Assembly: GCF_005870025.1 (NCBI RefSeq)
Contig: NZ_VATA01000019.1
Location: 62,001-126,000 of the forward strand
Direction: 5' to 3'
Length of the DNA stretch: 64,000 nt
Source: Poseidonocella sp. HB161398
GTDB taxonomy: Bacteria > Pseudomonadota > Alphaproteobacteria > Rhodobacterales > Rhodobacteraceae
Below are positions 17,999 through 27,700 of the stretch, in pieces. Numbering within the stretch: position 1 is the first letter of the stretch; each line of letters opens with the position of its first letter. The notes below the pieces were generated by a model that ran no database searches, had not been told where the DNA came from, and worked only from the letters and a program-made list of their open reading frames with translations. Both the position numbers and the translations under genes were made by a program.

Positions 17999-19234
17999 CT
18001 AGAGCGGCTCGGGCCAGTGTTCGAAGAGCTCGGGCAGGTCCGTCTCCTTCACGCGCAGCAGGATCTGGCGGATTTCCAGGTCGATGACGGCATCCGCGCC
18101 GTCCTGGAAGGCCGCGGCCCTGATCTCGGCCAGGTCCGGCGCGAAGGGGAACAGGGCGGTGTCCAGCGGGCCGTCCAGCTCCGCGGAGGAGCGCTTGCCG
18201 TAACCGGCGAAGATGATCCGGTCGGTGCCCGGCTCGAAATCCCGGATCGTGGCTTCCAGCAGCAGGCCGCTGACGTTCCTGCTGGTGGCGTATTTGGTCA
18301 TCGTGCTGGTGTCGTCGATGTTCAGGACGAAGGTGTCGGCCCCCGCGCCGCCCCAGGGGATGGATTTGCCGAAGCCTGCCTCGAGCGTGCCGTCTCCGCC
18401 GCCGCCGCGGGCGGCAGCACGCAGGCCGCCCGAGACGATCACGTCGTCGCCGGCGCCGCCGTGAAGGCTCACCTGGCCGGCGGCCTTCGGGCCCTCGTGG
18501 ACAATGTTCCTGTAGGCATAGGTGATCACGTCATCGCCGGGGCCTCCGCGGGCAATGACATCGCCGCTGGCATACCCGATGCGGTCGTCGCCCAGCCCGC
18601 CGAGAAGATGGCAGGACAGGCCGGCATCCTCCGGCATGTCGCGCGGCCGGCCCGGCCCGGACAGGCGGTCGTCCCCGGCGCCGCCATGGAGCTCCCCCGA
18701 GGTGTTCCGCAGCCACAGCTCGTCATCGCCGCCCCGGCCGTGCGCATGGCTCGCGGCGCCGTGGACATTGTGGAACTGGTCGCGGCCATGGCTGCCGGTG
18801 ACGCGCATATCGGCCACGGCCGACTGCCATTCGGTTCCGGACTCGCCCTTCAGCCAGGGCGTCTGCCGGAACCCGGAAAACGGCATGTAGGTGCGCGTGT
18901 CCCAGCCCGCCAGAAGGAGCTGGCCGATCTCCGCCCCGGCGCCGTCGCGCGGCACGATCCCGTCATAGGACAGGCGCGTTTCGTATTCCGCGGCATGGGC
19001 GCCGGCCCCGTCGACGGTCATCTCGAGCCGCAGGGCGGTGATCTCGCCGGTGACGGTCCAGTCCTCCGCCAGCGCCAGATCCGTGCCGCTCACGGCATGG
19101 ATGGCCCGCCAGGCGACGGACGCTCCGGCGTCTCCCGTCCAGTCATCGAGCCGGAAGACTTGCCGGTGCTGCAATCCGGAATACGCCGTCGCCGCGCCGT
19201 CCCGCCAGAAGCGGAGCATTCCCCTTGCCGCCAT
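17999..19234 (-). CDS. RTX-type calcium-binding secreted protein
   Basis: A 411-residue protein without a classical signal peptide. The first 150 residues form an unassigned domain (MLRFWRDGAATAYSGLQHRQ at the start). Glycine-aspartate nonapeptide repeats follow between about 170 and 300: GGAGDDRLSG, GGLGDDRIGY, GGPGDDVITY, GGAGDDVIVSGG and GGAGADTFVLN. The C-terminal segment ends in the acidic/hydrophobic pattern of type I secretion substrates (FEPGTDRIIFAGYGKRS and beyond). Calcium would fold the repeats outside the cell. No secretion ABC/MFP genes lie nearby. The 62 bases between it and polA hold nothing recognisable. Confidence 0.85.
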   Translation of the reverse strand: MAARGMLRFWRDGAATAYSGLQHRQVFRLDDWTGDAGASVAWRAIHAVSGTDLALAEDWTVTGEITALRLEMTVDGAGAHAAEYETRLSYDGIVPRDGAGAEIGQLLLAGWDTRTYMPFSGFRQTPWLKGESGTEWQSAVADMRVTGSHGRDQFHNVHGAASHAHGRGGDDELWLRNTSGELHGGAGDDRLSGPGRPRDMPEDAGLSCHLLGGLGDDRIGYASGDVIARGGPGDDVITYAYRNIVHEGPKAAGQVSLHGGAGDDVIVSGGLRAAARGGGGDGTLEAGFGKSIPWGGAGADTFVLNIDDTSTMTKYATSRNVSGLLLEATIRDFEPGTDRIIFAGYGKRSSAELDGPLDTALFPFAPDLAEIRAAAFQDGADAVIDLEIRQILLRVKETDLPELFEHWPEPL

Positions 19235-19315
19235 GGGCTCCTCCTGAAGCCCTCGCCCGTGCCCGCAATGCCGGCGCCGCCCGGGGACGGGGCCAGTCCG
19301 GGAAGCCCGGCCCCG

Positions 19316-19915
19316 TCACATGCCGAGCGCGTCGGCCCGGTCGATCCCGAAGAACGCGCCGCCCGAGCGCAGGCCGAACCAGCCGTCCTGCTCTTCGCCC
19401 AGCTCGACCAGCCGGTAGAAGCTCTTGCGGTCGATCAGCGCCTCGAGCCCGGCGCGGACATGGACATAGGGCGCGGGCTCGCCATCCTCGCCCATCTCCA
19501 CCCGGATGGGGTTGTCCGGCCCGGCCGCGACCACGTCGCCGACATGGGTCGTGAAGGTCAGCACCTGGTCCGCGCCCTCGCCCGAGACGGCGAAATCCAC
19601 CGCCACGAACGGCGCGTCATCGACCTGGATGCCCACTTTCTCTACCGGAGTGACCAGAAAATAGGCATCTCCTTCCTTCTTCAGGATCGAGGAGAAGAGC
19701 TTGACCATGGCGGGCCGGCCGATCGGCGTGCCCATGTAGAACCAGGTGCCGTCGCGGGCGATCCGCATGTCGATATCGCCGCAGAAGGGCGGATTCCACA
19801 GGTGAACCGGCGGCGGTCCCTTCTTCGAGGCGCGGCTGGCGGAGGCCATGAGGCTGTTGGCGTCGGGGCGGTCCTGGGGGCTCACGATGTTTTGCGCTTT
19901 TCCGTCATTTGTCAT
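19316..19915 (-). CDS. DUF1285 domain-containing protein
   Basis: A 199-residue cytoplasmic protein matching the DUF1285 family throughout: VHLWNPPFCGDIDMRIARDG (about 37-56), TWFYMGTPIGRPAMVKLFSS and RKSFYRLVELGEEQDGWFGL near the C-terminus. The family function is unknown. It sits divergently, 61 bp from the moxR operon, an arrangement I recall from many Rhodobacterales, so it may share regulation with that operon. Confidence 0.88.
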   Translation of the reverse strand: MTNDGKAQNIVSPQDRPDANSLMASASRASKKGPPPVHLWNPPFCGDIDMRIARDGTWFYMGTPIGRPAMVKLFSSILKKEGDAYFLVTPVEKVGIQVDDAPFVAVDFAVSGEGADQVLTFTTHVGDVVAAGPDNPIRVEMGEDGEPAPYVHVRAGLEALIDRKSFYRLVELGEEQDGWFGLRSGGAFFGIDRADALGM

Positions 19916-19976
19916 TTGAAACTGTCCGGAGACGTGGCTCTATGATGGTCAACATACCCCGGAATAGGAGAATGTC

Positions 19977-20984
19977 ATGACCGACGGAACCGACCTTGTG
20001 CAGGAGATCGAGGATCTGGGCCATGACCTTGCTGCCGCAAAGGACAGCATCACCAAGCGGTTCATCGGCCAGGAACGCGTCGTCGACCTCACCCTCGCGG
20101 CGCTTCTGTGCGGCGGCCATGCGCTGCTGATCGGCCTGCCGGGGCTGGGCAAGACGCGCCTCGTCGGCACGCTCGGCAAGGTGATGGGGCTGCAGGACAA
20201 CCGCATCCAGTTCACCCCCGACCTGATGCCCGCGGACATCCTCGGCTCCGAGGTGCTGGAGACGGCCGAGGACGGCACGCGCTCCTTCCGGTTCATCCGC
20301 GGCCCGGTCTTCTGCCAGCTGCTGATGGCCGACGAGATCAACCGCGCCAGCCCGCGGACCCAGTCGGCGCTGCTGCAGGCGATGCAGGAGAAGCACGTCA
20401 CCGTCGCGGGCGCCGAGCATGCGCTCGGCCAGCCCTTCCACGTGCTCGCGACGCAGAACCCGATCGAGCAGGAGGGGACCTATCCCTTGCCCGAGGCGCA
20501 GCTCGACCGGTTCCTGGTGCAGATCGACGTGCCGAACCCGGACCGCGACACCGAGCGCGACATCCTCCTGGCCACGACCGGCGTCGAGGAGGCCGACTCG
20601 GTGCAGGTCTTCACCGCCGAGAAGCTGATCGCGGCGCAGACGCTCCTGCGGCGGATGCCGGTGGGCGATGCGGTGGTCGAGACCATCCTCGATCTCGTGC
20701 GCGCCTGCCGTCCCGAGGATCCGACCGCGCCGCAACCGGTGAAGGACATGGTCAGCTTCGGCCCCGGGCCGCGCGCGGCGCAGTCGCTGATGCTGATGGT
20801 GCGCGCGCAGGCGCTGCTCGAGGGGCGGCTGGTGCCGACCGCCGAGGATGTCGCCCGCATGGCGGTGCCGGTGCTGACCCACCGCATGCAGCTGACCTTC
20901 GCGTCGCGCGCCCGCGGCCAGAGCCTGAACGGCCTGATCCGCAGCGTCGCCGCCCAGATGACGAAGGTCGAGGCCGCGGCATGA
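19977..20984 (+). CDS. MoxR family AAA+ ATPase
   Basis: A 335-residue AAA+ chaperone-like ATPase. Walker A is GLPGLGKT (53-60), Walker B LLMADEINR (115-123), followed by the sensor-1 region VLATQNPIEQEGTYPLPEAQ. MoxR proteins help assemble or activate partner complexes, usually together with VWA- or DUF58-containing proteins encoded next door, as here. It is the first gene of a five-gene operon and its stop overlaps the next start by ATGA. Confidence 0.94.
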   Translation: MTDGTDLVQEIEDLGHDLAAAKDSITKRFIGQERVVDLTLAALLCGGHALLIGLPGLGKTRLVGTLGKVMGLQDNRIQFTPDLMPADILGSEVLETAEDGTRSFRFIRGPVFCQLLMADEINRASPRTQSALLQAMQEKHVTVAGAEHALGQPFHVLATQNPIEQEGTYPLPEAQLDRFLVQIDVPNPDRDTERDILLATTGVEEADSVQVFTAEKLIAAQTLLRRMPVGDAVVETILDLVRACRPEDPTAPQPVKDMVSFGPGPRAAQSLMLMVRAQALLEGRLVPTAEDVARMAVPVLTHRMQLTFASRARGQSLNGLIRSVAAQMTKVEAAA

Positions 20985-21925
20985 GCGATCCGGGCCGGGG
21001 CAGGTCCCTGGAGCTCTATTTCGTCGACGGCACGCCGGACGGGCTGGTGACGGCCGAGATGTTCAACTGGACGGGCCATGTTCTGATGGTGCCGCGGGTG
21101 CGGCTGGAGACCGCGCTGCGCCGCCCGGAGGCGGGCTATACCGGCGTCTACCTGCTGATGGGCGAAAGCGGGGGCCGCGCGCAGCTTTACATCGGCGAAA
21201 CCGAGCGCCTGTCGGCGCGTCTCCGGCAGCATGCCGCCGACAAGGACTGGTGGGACCGCGCGGTGCTTGTCACGGCGCGGGCGGATGCGCTCAACAAGGC
21301 GCATGCGCGCTACCTCGAGGCGCGACTGGCCGAGATCGCCCGCGGGCTCGGCCGCGATCTGGAGAATGGCAATACCCCCGGCGGGGCGGGGCTGTCGGAG
21401 GCGCAGGCGGCGAATATGGAAGGCTTCCTCTCGGAACTGCGCGTGGTGCTGCCGGCGCTCGGGGTGACTGCCTTCGAGGACCGGCGGCGCGCGATTTCGG
21501 CTCCGGCCGGCCAGAGTGCCAACGACCCGCAATCCATCAGCGGGGTGCCCGCGCCGTCAGGTGCGACAGCCTTCGAGCTTCGCATGCCGAAGCACTCCCT
21601 CGTGGCGCATGCGAGCCAGATCGACGGGGAATTCGTCGTGCGGGAAGGGTCCTTCGCCAGAGCGGAGTGCTCGAGCGCGACGCCGCAGACCTATGCGCAG
21701 AGTCATCAGGATCTCGTGGCCTCCGGCGTGCTCGTGCCCACGACGGAACCGGGGCGGCTGGTTTTCGTGCGCGACTACGCTTTCAACAGCACAAGCGCGG
21801 CTGGGGCCGTCGTCGCCGGGCGCTCCTGCGCCGGACCGATCGAATGGCGCGTCGAGGGCACTGGCCAGACCTGCCGCGACTGGGAAGCGGCGCGGCTGGC
21901 CCTCGTAACGGAGGCGGCGGCATGA
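20981..21925 (+). CDS. GIY-YIG nuclease-like protein with C-terminal DUF4357
   Basis: 314 residues. A GIY-YIG fold is visible: GVYLL (55-59), then QLYIGETERLSARLRQH (YIG at 70-72, catalytic-type Arg 77/80 region) and KDWWDRAVLVTA. The C-terminal stretch from about 253 (GRLVFVRDYAFNSTSAAGAV, ending near WRVEGTGQTCRDWEAARL) matches DUF4357. The middle (about 165-215) seems less conserved and lower in GC. It is joined by ATGA overlaps to moxR upstream and DUF58 downstream, splitting a normally adjacent pair. The role is unknown; related proteins occur in mobile and defence-associated settings. Confidence 0.82.
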   Translation: MSDPGRGRSLELYFVDGTPDGLVTAEMFNWTGHVLMVPRVRLETALRRPEAGYTGVYLLMGESGGRAQLYIGETERLSARLRQHAADKDWWDRAVLVTARADALNKAHARYLEARLAEIARGLGRDLENGNTPGGAGLSEAQAANMEGFLSELRVVLPALGVTAFEDRRRAISAPAGQSANDPQSISGVPAPSGATAFELRMPKHSLVAHASQIDGEFVVREGSFARAECSSATPQTYAQSHQDLVASGVLVPTTEPGRLVFVRDYAFNSTSAAGAVVAGRSCAGPIEWRVEGTGQTCRDWEAARLALVTEAAA

Positions 21926-22794
21926 TCCGGACGCCTGCCGATCTGCGCCGCGAAGCGCACGGGCTCTCTGCCGCGCTGCCGCCGCTTCTGGCCGATGCCG
22001 AGCATCTGGCCGCCAACATGCTGCTCGGCGCGCATGGCCGCCGCCGTCCCGGCACTGGCGAGGAATTCTGGCAGTACCGCCCCGCCCAGGCCACCGACGA
22101 GGCGCGGCTGATCGACTGGCGCCGCTCCGCGCGCTCCGACCAGCAGTTCATCAAGGAGCGCGAATGGCAGGCCAGCCAGACCGTGCTGATCTGGGTCGAC
22201 GGCGCGCAGTCGATGAGCTTCGCCTCGAAGGGCATGCCGCCCAAGGCCGATCGCGGCCGGTCGCTGGCGCTGGCCGCCGCCATCCTGATGCTGCGCGCGG
22301 GCGAGCGGGTCGGCCTCGCGGGGCTCGACGTGCCGCCGCGCACCGGCGAGATCCAGCTCCTGCGCATGGCCGAAGGGCTCCTGCAGGGGGCGGGCGGCGA
22401 TTACGGCGCGCCCGATATCCGCGGCATGATGTCGAAATCCCGCGCGCTCTTCGTGTCGGATTTCATGGGCCCGTTCGACCAGGTCGAGGCGGCGCTGACC
22501 CAGGCGGCCGACCGCGGCGTGCGCGGCGCGCTGCTGCAGATCCTCGATCCCGAGGAGGAGGCCTTCCCCTTCGACGGGCGCACCGTCTTCGAGAGCATGG
22601 GCGGCGGGCTCGCGCATGAAACCCTGCAGGCGGCCTCGCTGCGCGACCGCTACCTGGAGCGGCTGGCCGAGCGCAAGGCGCGGCTTTCCGACCTCGCGCG
22701 GTTGACCGGCTGGCAGTTCGCCTGCCACCATACCGGCGAGAGCGCGCAATCCGCGCTGCTCTGGCTCTACGGCGCGATGGAGAAGACCCGCTGA
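21922..22794 (+). CDS. DUF58 domain-containing protein
   Basis: A 290-residue protein with the DUF58 hallmark EFWQYRPAQATDEARLIDWR followed by RSARSDQQFIKEREWQ (about residues 49-85), then a VWA-like fold (LIWVDGAQSMSF). DUF58 proteins are the standard partners of MoxR ATPases. It overlaps its neighbours on both sides (ATGA at 21922, TGATG at 22792-22796), so its synthesis is likely coupled to theirs. Confidence 0.92.
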   Translation: MIRTPADLRREAHGLSAALPPLLADAEHLAANMLLGAHGRRRPGTGEEFWQYRPAQATDEARLIDWRRSARSDQQFIKEREWQASQTVLIWVDGAQSMSFASKGMPPKADRGRSLALAAAILMLRAGERVGLAGLDVPPRTGEIQLLRMAEGLLQGAGGDYGAPDIRGMMSKSRALFVSDFMGPFDQVEAALTQAADRGVRGALLQILDPEEEAFPFDGRTVFESMGGGLAHETLQAASLRDRYLERLAERKARLSDLARLTGWQFACHHTGESAQSALLWLYGAMEKTR

Positions 22795-25568
22795 TGCTGA
22801 CCCTGGGTTCCCTGGGATTCACTGCCCCCGCGCTCCTCTTCGCCCTCCTGGCCCTGCCGGTCCTGTGGGTGATCCTGCGCGCCGTGCCGCCCGCGCCGGT
22901 GCGCCGCCGCTTTCCCGGCGTGGCGCTGCTGCTGGGGCTGACCGACGACGAGAGCCAGACCGACCGCACGCCCTGGTGGCTGCTGCTGCTGCGGATGGCG
23001 GCGGTGGCGCTGGTGATCCTGGGCTTTGCCGGGCCGGTGCTGAACCCGTCCCAGACCGCCGGCGGGCGCGGGCCCCTGCTGATCGTGCTCGACGGCAGCT
23101 GGGCGGATGCGCGCGACTGGACGCGGCGGCTCGACCGGGTGGAGGCGGCGCTGACCGAGGCGGCGCGCGACGGCCGCCCGGCCGCGGTGACGACGCTGAC
23201 GGACCTGTCGCCGGGCGAGCTGCCCTTCCAGGCGGCCGAGACCTGGCTGACCCGGCTGCCCTCGCTCGTCCCCGAGCCCTGGGCGCCCGATGCCGCGGCC
23301 GTGGCGGACTGGGCCGAGGCGCTGCCTGACGAGGGGTTCGAGACGCTCTGGCTCTCCGACGGGCTGGCCCGTCCGGGGCGCGACGCGCTCCTGGCCGCCT
23401 TCGAGGACCATGGCCGCGTGCGGATCTTCGAAAGCCCGCGCCCGGTGATGGCGCTGCGCCCGGCGGTCTACGAGGACGGGGTGATCCGGCTCGAGGCGCT
23501 GCGCGAGCGCGCGGGCAGCGAGGCGGGCTTCGCGGTGGCGGCGCGCGGTCTCGACCCGACCGGGGCCGACCGCATCCTGGCCCGCGCCGAGGGCAGCTTC
23601 GAGCCCGAGGCCACAACGGCGACGGTGGAGCTGAGCCTGCCGGCCGAGCTGCGCAACCGCGTCACCCGCTTCGAGATCGAGGGCGTGCGCTCCGCCGGCG
23701 CGGTCTCCCTGGCCGATGATGCGCTGCGCCGCCGCGAGGTCGCGCTGCTGTCCGGGCAGGGCGAGGGCGAGGGGTTCGAGCTGCTGTCGCCGCTGCACTA
23801 CCTGCGCCAGGCGCTGGCGCCGAATGCCGACCTGATCGAGACCGACCTCGCCGACATGCTGCTGGCGAACCCCGACGTGCTGGTGCTGGCCGATGTGGCG
23901 CGGCTCTCGCCCGCCGAGGAGACGCAGATCGGCGAATGGGTCGAGAAGGGCGGGCTGCTCCTGCGCTTCGCCGGGCCGCGGCTCGCCGCCTCGGATGTCA
24001 GCCGCGAGACCGAGGATCCGCTGATGCCGGTGCGGCTCCGCGCGGGCGGCCGCTCGGTCGGCGGGGCGATGAGCTGGGGCGCGCCGAAGACGCTGATGCC
24101 CTTTGCCGAGGACTCGCCCTTCTACGGGCTCGCCGTGCCGGGCGAGGTGACGGTGACCGCGCAGGTGCTGGCCCAGCCCGATCCCGACCTGGCGGAGCGC
24201 ACGATCGCGGCGCTGCAGGACGGCACGCCCCTGGTGACGCGCAAGGCGGTGGGCGAGGGGCAGGTGGTGCTCTTCCATGTCACCGCCAATGCCGAATGGT
24301 CGAACCTGCCGCTCTCGGGGCTCTTCATGTCGATGCTCGAACGGCTCTCGGTCGCGGCCGGCAGCGCCCGGCCCGATGCCGCCGCGCTGGAGGGGACGAC
24401 CTGGGTGGCCCAGGAGGTGATCGACGGCTTCGGCGCGGGTGCCGAGGCCGGAACCATGGCGGGGGTGCCGGGCGAGCGGATCGCCGAGGGCGTGCCCGCC
24501 GCCGACATGCCGCCGGGGGTCTATGCCGATGGCGACCGCCGGCTGGCGCTGAACGTGACGGGAGCCGACACCGTGCTGACACCGACCGCCTGGCCGGAGC
24601 GCATCCCGGTCGAGGGGCTCGACATCCGCCAGGAAACGCCGCTGAAGGGCGGAGTGCTCTCGGTGGCGCTGCTGCTGCTGATGGCGGATCTGCTGGCCTC
24701 GATGTGGCTTTCGGGCAAGATGCCCCGGATGCGCCGCGCAGGCGCGGCCGCGATCCTGGCGGCGGCGCTGCTGGGGCTGCCGCAGGGCCAGGCGCAGGCC
24801 CAGGAGGACGCCGACGCCAAGGCGATCGCCGCGACCGCGGAGGTGACGCTGGCCTATGTCCGCACCGGCGACGCCCAGGTCGACGGCATCACCCGCGCGG
24901 GGCTCGCCGGGCTGTCGGACGTGCTGTATTCGCGCACTTCGATCGAGCCGGCCGATCCGACCGAGGTCGATATCGAGACCGACGAGCTGAGCTTCTTTCC
25001 GCTGATCTACTGGACGGTGACGGCGGACCAGCCGCTGCCCTCGGCGGAGGCCTATGCCAAGCTGAACCGCTATCTGCGCACCGGCGGCATGATCGTCTTC
25101 GACACCCGCGACGCCAATGTGGCGGGCTTCGGCGGCGGCACCCCCGAGGGGCGGCGCCTGCAGGAGATCGCCACCGGGCTCGACATCCCGCCGCTGGAGC
25201 CGATCCCGGCGGATCACGTGCTGACCCGCGCCTTCTACCTGATCCAGGACTTCCCCGGCCGCTTTGCCGGGCGCGAGGTCTGGGTCGAGGCGGCACCGCC
25301 CGGCGCCGAGGCGGTCGAGGGCATGCCCTTCCGCGATCTCAATGACGGGGTGACGCCGGTGGTGATCGGCGGCAATGACTGGGCGGGCGCCTGGGCGACG
25401 GATGACCGCCGCCAGCCGATGCTGCGCGTCGGATCGGGGCTGGGCGGCGAGCGCCAGCGCGAGGTCGCCTACCGCTTCGGCGTCAATCTGGTGATGCATG
25501 TGCTGACCGGAAACTACAAATCCGACCAGGTCCATGTCCCGGCCCTGCTCGACCGGCTGGGGAACTGA
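22794..25568 (+). CDS. BatA-type membrane protein with DUF4159 domain
   Basis: A 924-residue inner-membrane protein. The N-terminus has two hydrophobic helices in the aerotolerance-regulator/BatA arrangement (GFTAPALLFALLALPVLWVI, then WWLLLLRMAAVALVILGFAG). A large periplasmic or VWA-like region follows. A further helix lies near 620-645 (SVALLLLMADLLASMWLSGK) with a hydrophobic stretch after it. From about 680 the DUF4159 domain runs to the end (VTLAYVRTGDAQVDGITRAG ... LRTGGMIVFDTRDANVAGF). DUF4159 proteins accompany MoxR/DUF58 in alphaproteobacteria; the exact function is not established. Confidence 0.88.
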   Translation: MLTLGSLGFTAPALLFALLALPVLWVILRAVPPAPVRRRFPGVALLLGLTDDESQTDRTPWWLLLLRMAAVALVILGFAGPVLNPSQTAGGRGPLLIVLDGSWADARDWTRRLDRVEAALTEAARDGRPAAVTTLTDLSPGELPFQAAETWLTRLPSLVPEPWAPDAAAVADWAEALPDEGFETLWLSDGLARPGRDALLAAFEDHGRVRIFESPRPVMALRPAVYEDGVIRLEALRERAGSEAGFAVAARGLDPTGADRILARAEGSFEPEATTATVELSLPAELRNRVTRFEIEGVRSAGAVSLADDALRRREVALLSGQGEGEGFELLSPLHYLRQALAPNADLIETDLADMLLANPDVLVLADVARLSPAEETQIGEWVEKGGLLLRFAGPRLAASDVSRETEDPLMPVRLRAGGRSVGGAMSWGAPKTLMPFAEDSPFYGLAVPGEVTVTAQVLAQPDPDLAERTIAALQDGTPLVTRKAVGEGQVVLFHVTANAEWSNLPLSGLFMSMLERLSVAAGSARPDAAALEGTTWVAQEVIDGFGAGAEAGTMAGVPGERIAEGVPAADMPPGVYADGDRRLALNVTGADTVLTPTAWPERIPVEGLDIRQETPLKGGVLSVALLLLMADLLASMWLSGKMPRMRRAGAAAILAAALLGLPQGQAQAQEDADAKAIAATAEVTLAYVRTGDAQVDGITRAGLAGLSDVLYSRTSIEPADPTEVDIETDELSFFPLIYWTVTADQPLPSAEAYAKLNRYLRTGGMIVFDTRDANVAGFGGGTPEGRRLQEIATGLDIPPLEPIPADHVLTRAFYLIQDFPGRFAGREVWVEAAPPGAEAVEGMPFRDLNDGVTPVVIGGNDWAGAWATDDRRQPMLRVGSGLGGERQREVAYRFGVNLVMHVLTGNYKSDQVHVPALLDRLGN

Positions 25569-25571
25569 GCC

Positions 25572-27662
25572 ATGACGGACCAGATCGTCTTCGCCCCGCT
25601 CGTGCCGATGGCGCTTGTCTGGACGCTGGCCGCGATGGCCGGGCTGCTGGTGGTCTTCGCCGCGGTGAACCGGCTCTCGGGCTGGTGGCTGCGCGCGCTG
25701 GCGGCAGTCGCGCTGCTTGGCGCGGCGGCCAATCCCTCGCTGCAGGAGGAGGACCGCACGCCGCTTTCGGACATCGTCATCGCGGTGGTCGACGAGACCG
25801 CCAGCCAGCGGCTGTCGGACCGGGCGGATCAGACCGGGGCGGCGCTCGAGCGGCTGCGTGCCGAGGTGGCGCAGCGCCCGGGCACCGAGCTGCGCGAGGT
25901 CGTGGTGCGCGATGCCGACGGCAACGAGGGCTCGATGGTGATGCAGGCCATGGCCGAGGCGCTGGCCGACGAGCCGCGCGCCCGCGTCGCCGGGATCGTG
26001 GTGATCTCGGACGGGCAGATCCACGACATGGAGGGCGCGCCTTCGGTGCCCGCGCCGGTGCATCTGCTGATGACCGGCCATGACAGCGACTGGGACCGGC
26101 GGCTGATCGTCAAGAACGCTCCGGCCTTCGCCATTCTCGGCGAGGAATTCCACCTGACGCTGAGGATCGAGGACCAGGGACGGGTGCCCGCGGACCTGCC
26201 GCAGATGGCGACCCTGTCGCTGGCGCTCGACGGCGGCGAGCCCAGCACCTACCAGGTGCCGGTGGGCGAGGATATCGACCTGCCCGTGGTGCTGCCCCAT
26301 GGCGGCATGAACGTGATCCAGTTCACCCTGGCCGACAGCCCCGGCGAGCTGACCGACCGCAACAACGCCGCCGTGCTGCAGATCAACGGCGTGCGCGACC
26401 GGCTGCGCGTGCTGCTGGTGTCGGGCGAGCCGCATGCGGGCGAGCGCACCTGGCGCAATCTGCTGAAATCCGACAGCTCGGTCGATCTGGTGCATTTCAC
26501 CATCCTGAGACCGCCGGAGAAGCAGGACGGCGTGCCGGTCACCGAGCTGAGCCTGATCGCCTTCCCGACGCGGGAGCTCTTCCTGGAGAAGATCGACGAG
26601 TTCGACCTGATCATCTTCGACCGCTACAAGCGGCGCGGCATCCTGCCAGTGATCTATCTCGACAATATCCGCCAGTATGTCGAAGACGGCGGCGCGGTGC
26701 TGGTCGCCGCCGGGCCGGATTTCGCCGGCGCGACCTCGATCTACCGGTCGCCGCTGAACCAGATCATCCCGGCCGAGCCGACCGCGCGGGTCTACGAGCA
26801 GGGCTACAAGCCGCAGCTCACCGATCTGGGGCGGCGCCATCCGGTGACCGAGGGGCTCGATGCCTGGGGCGCGGAGAATGCGCCCGACGGCGCAGAGGCG
26901 CCTTATTGGGGCCGCTGGTTCCGGATGATCGACCTGGCGCCGAAATCCGGCGAGACGGTGATGTCGGGACCCGAGGACAAGCCGCTGCTGGTGCTCGACC
27001 GGGTGGGCGAGGGGCGGGTGGCGCTGCTGGCCTCCGACCATGCCTGGCTGTGGAACCGCGGCTTCGAGGGCGGCGGACCGCAGCTCGAGCTGCTGCGGCG
27101 GCTGGCGCACTGGATGATGAAGGAGCCCGAGCTGGAGGAAGAGGCGCTCTGGGCCGAGGCCGAAGGCCAGTCGATGACGGTGATCCGCCGCACGCTGGAG
27201 GACAGCACCGGCGACATCACCATCACCGGTCCCGAGGGGCGGAGCTGGACGCTGGCGCCAGAGGAGGTCAGCCCGGGCCGGTTCGAGGCGGAATTCGACG
27301 CGCCGGAGATCGGGCTCTACCGCATCACCGACGGGGTACTCGACGCGGTGATCGCGCTGGGGCCCTCGGCGCCGCGGGAATTCGAGCAGACCATCGCCTC
27401 GGGCGAGGCGATCTCGCCCCTGGTCTCGGCGACGCGCGGCGGAACGCTGGCGCTGGAGGACGGCGCGCCCGATCTGCGCGAGGTGCGGCCCGGACGTCCG
27501 GCGGCCGGGCGCGGCTGGATCGGGATCACCCCGCGCGAGGCCTATGTCACGGCCGATCTGCGGATCATGCCGCTTTTGCCGCCCTGGGCCTTCCTGTTCC
27601 TGGCCGCGGCGCTGGTGATCGGCGCCTGGCTCCTGGAGGGGCGCCGCCGCCGGGCGGTCTGA
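25572..27662 (+). CDS. Large membrane protein, last gene of the MoxR operon (glutamine-amidotransferase-like fold)
   Basis: 696 residues. Two N-terminal helices (about 10-32 and 38-56) are followed by a long extracytoplasmic region. Around residue 275-400 it has a class I amidotransferase-like fold often seen in these operons (LRVLLVSGEPHAGERTWRNL, DLIIFDRYKRRGILPVIYLD, GGAVLVAAGPDFAG), without a catalytic triad that I can identify. A single helix closes the protein (WAFLFLAAALVIGAWLLEG). It starts three bases after the DUF4159 stop. It probably works in the envelope with the MoxR ATPase; the detailed role is unknown. Confidence 0.82.
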   Translation: MTDQIVFAPLVPMALVWTLAAMAGLLVVFAAVNRLSGWWLRALAAVALLGAAANPSLQEEDRTPLSDIVIAVVDETASQRLSDRADQTGAALERLRAEVAQRPGTELREVVVRDADGNEGSMVMQAMAEALADEPRARVAGIVVISDGQIHDMEGAPSVPAPVHLLMTGHDSDWDRRLIVKNAPAFAILGEEFHLTLRIEDQGRVPADLPQMATLSLALDGGEPSTYQVPVGEDIDLPVVLPHGGMNVIQFTLADSPGELTDRNNAAVLQINGVRDRLRVLLVSGEPHAGERTWRNLLKSDSSVDLVHFTILRPPEKQDGVPVTELSLIAFPTRELFLEKIDEFDLIIFDRYKRRGILPVIYLDNIRQYVEDGGAVLVAAGPDFAGATSIYRSPLNQIIPAEPTARVYEQGYKPQLTDLGRRHPVTEGLDAWGAENAPDGAEAPYWGRWFRMIDLAPKSGETVMSGPEDKPLLVLDRVGEGRVALLASDHAWLWNRGFEGGGPQLELLRRLAHWMMKEPELEEEALWAEAEGQSMTVIRRTLEDSTGDITITGPEGRSWTLAPEEVSPGRFEAEFDAPEIGLYRITDGVLDAVIALGPSAPREFEQTIASGEAISPLVSATRGGTLALEDGAPDLREVRPGRPAAGRGWIGITPREAYVTADLRIMPLLPPWAFLFLAAALVIGAWLLEGRRRRAV

Positions 27663-27700
27663 GCCCTTTCCGCAAGGTGGCGCGGGCGGAGAGCGCGGAG

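Noticed and set aside
15147-18002. A 951-codon plus-strand frame opposite polA
   Set aside because: Mirror of polA with no domain or ribosome site; explained by GC-rich third codon positions.
22767-27110. A 1447-codon open frame on the minus strand, antisense to the DUF4159 operon
   Set aside because: It lies opposite two well-supported genes, is Arg/His/Gly/Gln-rich without domains, and is the usual antisense shadow of high-GC genes.
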